Source: Salifodinibacter halophilus (GTDB taxonomy: Bacteria; Pseudomonadota; Gammaproteobacteria; Nevskiales; Salinisphaeraceae). From it: 64,000 nt of DNA. The DNA is taken from NCBI GenBank assembly GCA_012999515.1, contig JABEEB010000001.1, positions 496,001 through 560,000 of the forward strand. Reading direction: 5' to 3'. The stretch's first letter is position 1. Each line of letters opens with the position of its first letter. The notes under the pieces are model-generated. The model was given only the letters and a program-made list of their open reading frames with translations, was not told where the DNA came from and made no database searches. Both the position numbers and the translations under genes were made by a program. Below are positions 59,650 through 64,000 of the stretch, in pieces.

Positions 59650-60444
59650 TAAGGTTGTTCCTCAAGCTTCGAGGCTCCATGTCTCAACTTGGAAGTGACA
59701 ATCCCATTTGGTGGCCGATCATGACTCTTGAGTGCTTGCCCATAATCGATCCTTAGTAAAGCCCCTGCTTCAAGGCGGACTCCTCTAGCTCACGTTTCGA
59801 TAAACCAAGCTGCGCTGGATGCACGTATACAAAAAATAGTCGTTATCGGCAGGATGCAAGGCTCGCCCCATGGAAGCCGTGGCTCTAGATTGGGTGCCAA
59901 ACGGGCGATTCGCGCCCAGCGTCACTTGGTTTGCATATGCCACTGATGCGCCGCTCATGAACGCGACTCCACATCAGGAATAGCGATCAATGGTCAATTC
60001 GTCGCGATTTCATTGATTGTTGAACTGTGACTGTACGTAGATCACAGGGATAGTTCATACCCGTGGCTTCGTCGCCTTGATGGCATGGAACTCCTCGTTC
60101 GCAGCGCGGCGAATCCCCTTTCGAGGCATTCTGTGGAATGCAAGATATGTACACGCCCGGGCCACTTCGGCGATGGACGCAGTGCTGTCTCTGGTATCTG
60201 CCGGAAGCGGGGGCTGCGTGTTTTCCCAAGTAGGAGTGGTTTTCGTGGAAACCAGATCACCTATAACCCGTTATCGGGATTGGACCCGTCAAACTGGTAG
60301 GGGAATAACTGGTCCGGCGCGCTTAAGTGGAAGGCGGTCAATCATTAAAGCCGCTATCCCTATTGGATAACGATGGTGATTGGCAACGGTTTCTAACCGA
60401 GCTCGCGAGCCTCATCGCTTGCTTAGAGGCGCGATTTATACACA
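59650..60444. other. 795-base gene-free region between ndh and the OmpA-family gene
   Basis: No ORF with a ribosome-binding site and natural composition was found on either strand. One imperfect hairpin lies at 60021-60056 (arms CTGTGA/TCACAG within flanking TGAA/TTCA). No tRNA, repeat or mobile element was recognised. It could hold decayed sequence or an unrecognised RNA. Confidence 0.55.
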
Positions 60445-60480
60445 TAAAAAAGCCCGGACGCGCGGACGCGCCCGGGCTTT
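60445..60480 (-). terminator. rho-independent terminator of the OmpA-family gene
   Basis: On the minus strand AAAGCCCGG pairs with CCGGGCTTT over 9 bp, followed by further Ts (A-run 60445-60450 on the plus strand). It lies 20 bases after the stop codon of the OmpA-family gene. Confidence 0.9.
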
Positions 60481-60499
60481 GTCGAAACGGTATATGGCC

Positions 60500-61693
60500 T
60501 TACTGGTTAGGGCCGTCGGTTACCGTGATTTCGACGCGGCGGTTCTTAGCACGACCCGCCTTGGTTTTATTAGTGGTTACCGGGTTTTTCTCACCGTGGC
60601 CTTTGGCGCCGGTGATCCGGGATCCGCTAATTTGGTGGTTAAGCAGATAGCTCTTCACGGAGTCGGTACGACGCTGCGATAGCCCCAGGTTATAGCTCTG
60701 TGGGCCGACGCTGTCGGTATAGCCGTCTAGACGGAAATCGACTTCCGGTGATTGCTGTAGTGCGCTGACCACGTTCTGCAGCCGACGGTTCGCTTGATCC
60801 GTCAGGCTCGAGTTGTCGAACCGGAAGGTTACGCCCTTGAGTTCGACTGGTTCCGGCTTGGTCTGCTTGATTTGACAGCCCTTGGCGTTGACTTCAGCGC
60901 CGGGTGCAGTGTCCGGGCACTGATCATTTTTGTTCAGCACGCCGTCGTTGTCACTGTCTTTCGGCTGCGGCTCGGGGGCCGGTTCGGTGCTGGTCGCTTG
61001 CGGTGCTGCACCGAGTGGGATTTGCAGACCCAACGACAAGATGTTGTCGCCGAATTTAGCATCGCTTAAGTGCTGACCCATCGTGTTAGATGAGCTGTTG
61101 ACGTCGGTGTAGCGATAGCGCCACTCGGCCCGCACTTTGATGCCGTAATCCGTGATCGGGTACACATAGCCAATACCGGCATCCAGATACCGGGTGAACT
61201 CACGATTCGACGATTGCGTCTCTAGGTTGCCGTTGCTGCTGCCCTCGGGCGTGTTAACGCCGTGCTGGCCGAACGAGGCACCCAACAGCCCGTAGATCGG
61301 GAAGGTGTTGCGTGCGGGGAACAACATGGCATCGACACCAACGCCCCAGATCGAGCCTTTCCCGGTTTTGTGGTTGCCATCTAGTGCAGTGCCACTATTG
61401 CGGACTTTAGCGGTCTGGCTTGGATTGAAGTAGAAACCGTAAAGTTCCAGGTTCAACCATTTGTTGATTGGCTTACCAAGTGCCAGCGTGCCCCCGGGAA
61501 CATTATCCCGCTCGAGCTTGCCATCGGGGTTATGGGTGATTGTGTCATCATCGAAAAAGCCGTAACTGACCATGGGCGCAATGTAGACACGCTTGTCCAT
61601 CGGCTTATCAGCGTTAGCGGCAAACGCACCGCCTGATAGCGCCAGACTGATGGTGCCGGCCACACTGGCCGCCATGACTCGCTTGGTATTCAT
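60500..61693 (-). CDS. OmpA-family outer-membrane protein
   Basis: 397 residues. A signal peptide (MNTKRVMAASVAGTISLALSGGAFA-A) leads to a beta-barrel-like region (about 25-240) with alternating hydrophobic strands. A thrombospondin type-3-like calcium-binding linker follows (DSDNDGVLNKNDQCPDTAPGA, then CQIK). The C-terminal OmpA peptidoglycan-binding domain has TFRFDNSSLTDQANR, GYTDSVGPQSYNLGLSQRRTDSVKSYL and KNRRVEI. GAGGAG precedes the ATG at 61693; the longer ORF to 61792 is not credible. The role is probably cell-wall anchoring and envelope stability. The barrel is not close to E. coli OmpA. Confidence 0.9.
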   Translation of the reverse strand: MNTKRVMAASVAGTISLALSGGAFAANADKPMDKRVYIAPMVSYGFFDDDTITHNPDGKLERDNVPGGTLALGKPINKWLNLELYGFYFNPSQTAKVRNSGTALDGNHKTGKGSIWGVGVDAMLFPARNTFPIYGLLGASFGQHGVNTPEGSSNGNLETQSSNREFTRYLDAGIGYVYPITDYGIKVRAEWRYRYTDVNSSSNTMGQHLSDAKFGDNILSLGLQIPLGAAPQATSTEPAPEPQPKDSDNDGVLNKNDQCPDTAPGAEVNAKGCQIKQTKPEPVELKGVTFRFDNSSLTDQANRRLQNVVSALQQSPEVDFRLDGYTDSVGPQSYNLGLSQRRTDSVKSYLLNHQISGSRITGAKGHGEKNPVTTNKTKAGRAKNRRVEITVTDGPNQ

Positions 61694-61847
61694 TTCTTCT
61701 CCTCTTACTCGTGGGTCGCCGCGGCATACGCCGCATAACTTATTAGTTATAATTTTCGCATAGCGTATCAGACCTTCGTCTGATGCCACCATAGCCTACC
61801 CAAATTTTTTCGCTTCAGCTTTGCTGTTGGCAGCTAAACGGTGACCC

Positions 61848-62949
61848 ATGGCCGAAGAAAACACGCGTACGTCACGAATCGATACGCTGCGCGTTCGACT
61901 AGACAAACTCTGGGGGTATCTTTGACGTTGCTGACAAGCAGGACCGGTTAACCGAAATAGAAGCCGAACTCGCGCGCGGCGAGATTTGGGCCGATTCACC
62001 AGGGCGGGCGCAGCAGTTCGAGCGTGAGCGCGCGCAGTTGGCTGGGACGGTCGAGCCGCTCAAGCGCGCGTCGGCCACGCTCGATGATTGCGCCGAGTTG
62101 ATTGAACTCGCAGCAACTGAAGCGGCTGGCGATGTGCTGGCCGATGTCGATGAATCACTGGCTGGCGTGGAAACAACGATCGAAGATCTGGAACTACGCC
62201 AGATGTTTTCGGGCGAGGCCGACGAATCGAATGCGTTTGTCGAGATCCAAGGCGGGTCTGGCGGCACAGAAGCCCAAGACTGGGCTGAAATGTTACTCCG
62301 GATGTATCTGCGTTGGTGCGAACACCGCGGTTTCGAGACCGAGATCACCGAATATTCGCCCGGCGATGTGGCTGGCATAAAAAGTGCGACATTTGCGGTG
62401 CGCGGCGACCATGCCTACGGTTGGCTGCGCACGGAGACTGGTGTCCACCGGCTTGTGCGCAAATCGCCGTTCGATTCGGGGGCACGCCGACATACATCGT
62501 TTGCGGCTGTGTTCGTGTCGCCAGAGATTGATGACTCGGTCGCCATCGAAATCGACCCATCCGAGCTTAGAACGGATGTCTATCGTGCTAGTGGCGCGGG
62601 TGGTCAGCATGTCAATCGCACCGAGTCGGCCGTGCGCATAACCCATGAGCCGACTGGCACCGTGGTGCAATGTCAGGCGAGTCGCTCACAACATAGCAAT
62701 CGGGCGACGGCCATGACGCAGCTACGTGCCAAGCTTTACGAACGTGAAATGGCACGCCGCCGCGCCGAAGCCGAGGCAACCGAGGCCAACAAGGACGATA
62801 TCGGCTGGGGCAGCCAGATCCGCTCCTACGTTCTGGATGCGGGGCGTATCAAGGATGTGCGCACCGGTGTTGAAGTTGGCAACACACAGAAAGTGCTCGA
62901 TGGCGACTTGGATGAATTCATCGCCGCCGCGCTCAAACAGGGATATTGA
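61848..62949 (+). CDS. prfB: peptide chain release factor 2 with programmed +1 frameshift
   Basis: RF2 ends translation at UGA and UAA. The zero frame starts at ATG 61848 (MAEENTRTS) and meets TGA at codon 26 (61923-61925) in the canonical slippery context GGGGG-TAT-CTT-TGA-C. Shifting +1 at CTT continues as [17 protein letters not shown] to the stop at 62949, 366 residues in total. The peptide anticodon SPFDS and the GGQ-type catalytic loop ([15 protein letters not shown]) are present. This is the known autoregulatory frameshift: low RF2 favours frameshifting and so more RF2. lysS follows 28 bases later, the usual order. Confidence 0.97.
61915..61926 (+). promoter_or_regulatory. programmed +1 ribosomal frameshift site of prfB
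   Basis: The upstream G-run 61912-61916 acts as an internal Shine-Dalgarno-like signal, followed by TAT, the slip codon CTT (61920-61922), in-frame stop TGA (61923-61925) and C at 61926. It matches the E. coli RF2 site in layout and codon position, with GGGGG preceded by T instead of A. Confidence 0.95.
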
Positions 62950-62977
62950 ACAACAATGGTTGGAATGAGGTCGATTA

Positions 62978-64000
62978 ATGAGCGATAACGCCGAGCAGAC
63001 CGGCGGCGACGATACGTTGGTGGCCCAGCGCAAGGAAAAGCTTGCATCGTTGCGGGCGTCGGGCCGGGTTTTCGGTAATGATTTCCGACCAAGTGCGCTA
63101 GCGGATACGCTGCAACGCGAGAATGCGGATTGCGACGGCGAGGCGCTGGACGCGCGCGGCGAGCATGTGGCCGTGGCCGGCCGCGTCTTGGCGCGTCGTG
63201 TCATGGGGCGTCTCAGTTTCGCCACGCTTCAGGATCGAAGTGGCAAGATCCAATTGATGGTCATGCGCGATGCACTAGGCGATGACGCGTACCAGGCGTT
63301 CAAATCGCTTGATATCGGCGACATTCTTGGCGTTGAAGGTACGTTGACCCGCACGAACAAAGGTGAGTTATCGGTCCGCGCGGACCGGGTCGAGCTGCTG
63401 ACCAAATCACTGCGGCCATTGCCCGAGAAATGGCACGGTTTAACCGACCGCGAAGCTCGCTACCGGCAACGCTACGTCGACCTCATCATGAATCCGGATG
63501 TTCGCTCGGTGTTTGCCGCACGGAGTGCGTTGATCCATCGACTACGTAGTTTTTTCGTCGAACGCGATTTCCTCGAAGTCGAAACCCCGATGCTCCAGGC
63601 CATTCCCGGCGGAGCCGCGGCCCGGCCATTTGTGACGCATTACAACGCGCTTGAGCATGATTTCTACTTGCGCGTGGCACCGGAGCTTTATCTCAAGCGC
63701 CTTGTTGTCGGCGGTCTCGAGCGTGTGTTCGAAGTCAACCGCAATTTTCGCAATGAAGGTTTGTCGACTCGGCATAACCCCGAGTTCACGATGCTGGAGT
63801 TCTATCAGGCCTATGCCGACTATGCCGACCTGATGGATTTGATCGAAAGTCTACTCGGCGACTTGTCGCAACTGATTCGCGATACGCATGCCTCAGCACG
63901 CACCGACGAGGCGGTCGATTTGGGCCGTGACTTCGAACGGTTGACGATGACTGAGGCCGTGGCTCGATACGCGCCGGGTGCGGCGGCAACCGACTTGACC
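62978..64000 (+). CDS. lysS: lysyl-tRNA synthetase, N-terminal two thirds (cut by window end)
   Basis: Class II LysRS that charges tRNA-Lys; the frame is open from ATG 62978 to the end of the window (341 residues, about two thirds of the usual length). The N-terminal OB-fold anticodon-binding domain (VAGRVLARRVMGRLSFATLQDRSGKIQLM) is followed by RYRQRYVDLIMN (motif 1 region), ETPMLQAIPGGAAARPF, the class II motif 2 RVFEVNRNFRNEGLSTRHNPEFTMLE, and the beginning of the catalytic core. Motif 3 lies outside. It follows prfB directly, as in other gammaproteobacteria. Confidence 0.96.
   Translation, partial: MSDNAEQTGGDDTLVAQRKEKLASLRASGRVFGNDFRPSALADTLQRENADCDGEALDARGEHVAVAGRVLARRVMGRLSFATLQDRSGKIQLMVMRDALGDDAYQAFKSLDIGDILGVEGTLTRTNKGELSVRADRVELLTKSLRPLPEKWHGLTDREARYRQRYVDLIMNPDVRSVFAARSALIHRLRSFFVERDFLEVETPMLQAIPGGAAARPFVTHYNALEHDFYLRVAPELYLKRLVVGGLERVFEVNRNFRNEGLSTRHNPEFTMLEFYQAYADYADLMDLIESLLGDLSQLIRDTHASARTDEAVDLGRDFERLTMTEAVARYAPGAAATDLT

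Noticed and set aside
60021-60056. CTGTGA...TCACAG as a CRP site
   Set aside because: The half-sites are 11 bases apart; CRP needs TGTGA-N6-TCACA.

Overview
The window reads as a chromosomal stretch of a GC-rich gammaproteobacterium. Three housekeeping blocks have the gene order known from Pseudomonas and relatives: thrS-infC-rpmI-rplT-pheS-pheT-ihfA-merR-tRNA-Pro; mutL-miaA-hfq-hflX-hflK-hflC-yjeT-hisZ-purA; and prfB-lysS. The sulfonate genes and the hydroxamate siderophore genes would fit a marine or halophilic organism, but no taxonomic marker here fixes the genus. Both edges cut genes: the end of uvrB on the left and the start of lysS on the right.

Layout. 1-9.1 kb: uvrB end, tRNA-Val(GAC), then the translation block. 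infC seems to start at a rare AUC codon, as in the classical infC control system. 9.1-11.1 kb: a remnant beside tRNA-Pro(GGG), consisting of a dead tyrosine recombinase, unrecognisable sequence, and an AT-rich patch (about 31% GC over 10501-10800) with inverted repeats. 11.1-20.6 kb: an APC permease with a small ORF in front, phosphate acetyltransferase and a GMC flavin dehydrogenase on the minus strand, and divergent sulfoacetaldehyde acetyltransferase (xsc), a ThiO-type oxidase and an omega-amino-acid:pyruvate aminotransferase. Together these look like an organosulfonate (isethionate and/or taurine) catabolic locus ending in acetyl-CoA. 20.7-26.4 kb: a two-component system divergent from dsbD-dsbE-dsbG, laid out like the DsbRS/DsbDEG copper-stress module of P. 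aeruginosa. 26.8-35 kb: a Fur-box-controlled four-gene hydroxamate siderophore operon of the desABCD type, followed by a FUSC-type efflux protein.

35-44.2 kb: glycerophosphodiester phosphodiesterase, tRNA-Leu(UAA), a MaoC-like protein, galU, and the 2-oxoglutarate dehydrogenase operon sucA-sucB-lpd. 44.5-47.2 kb: a small membrane protein and a Fur-family repressor followed by catalase. 47.4-57 kb: mutL to purA. 57.2-59.6 kb: htpX and a type II NADH dehydrogenase. 59.6-60.5 kb: no recognisable gene. 60.5-64 kb: an OmpA-family protein on the minus strand, prfB with its programmed +1 frameshift, and the 5' part of lysS.

The accessory content centres on sulfonate carbon use, periplasmic thiol and copper stress, iron acquisition and peroxide defence. 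No CRISPR array, intact prophage or intact insertion sequence was found.
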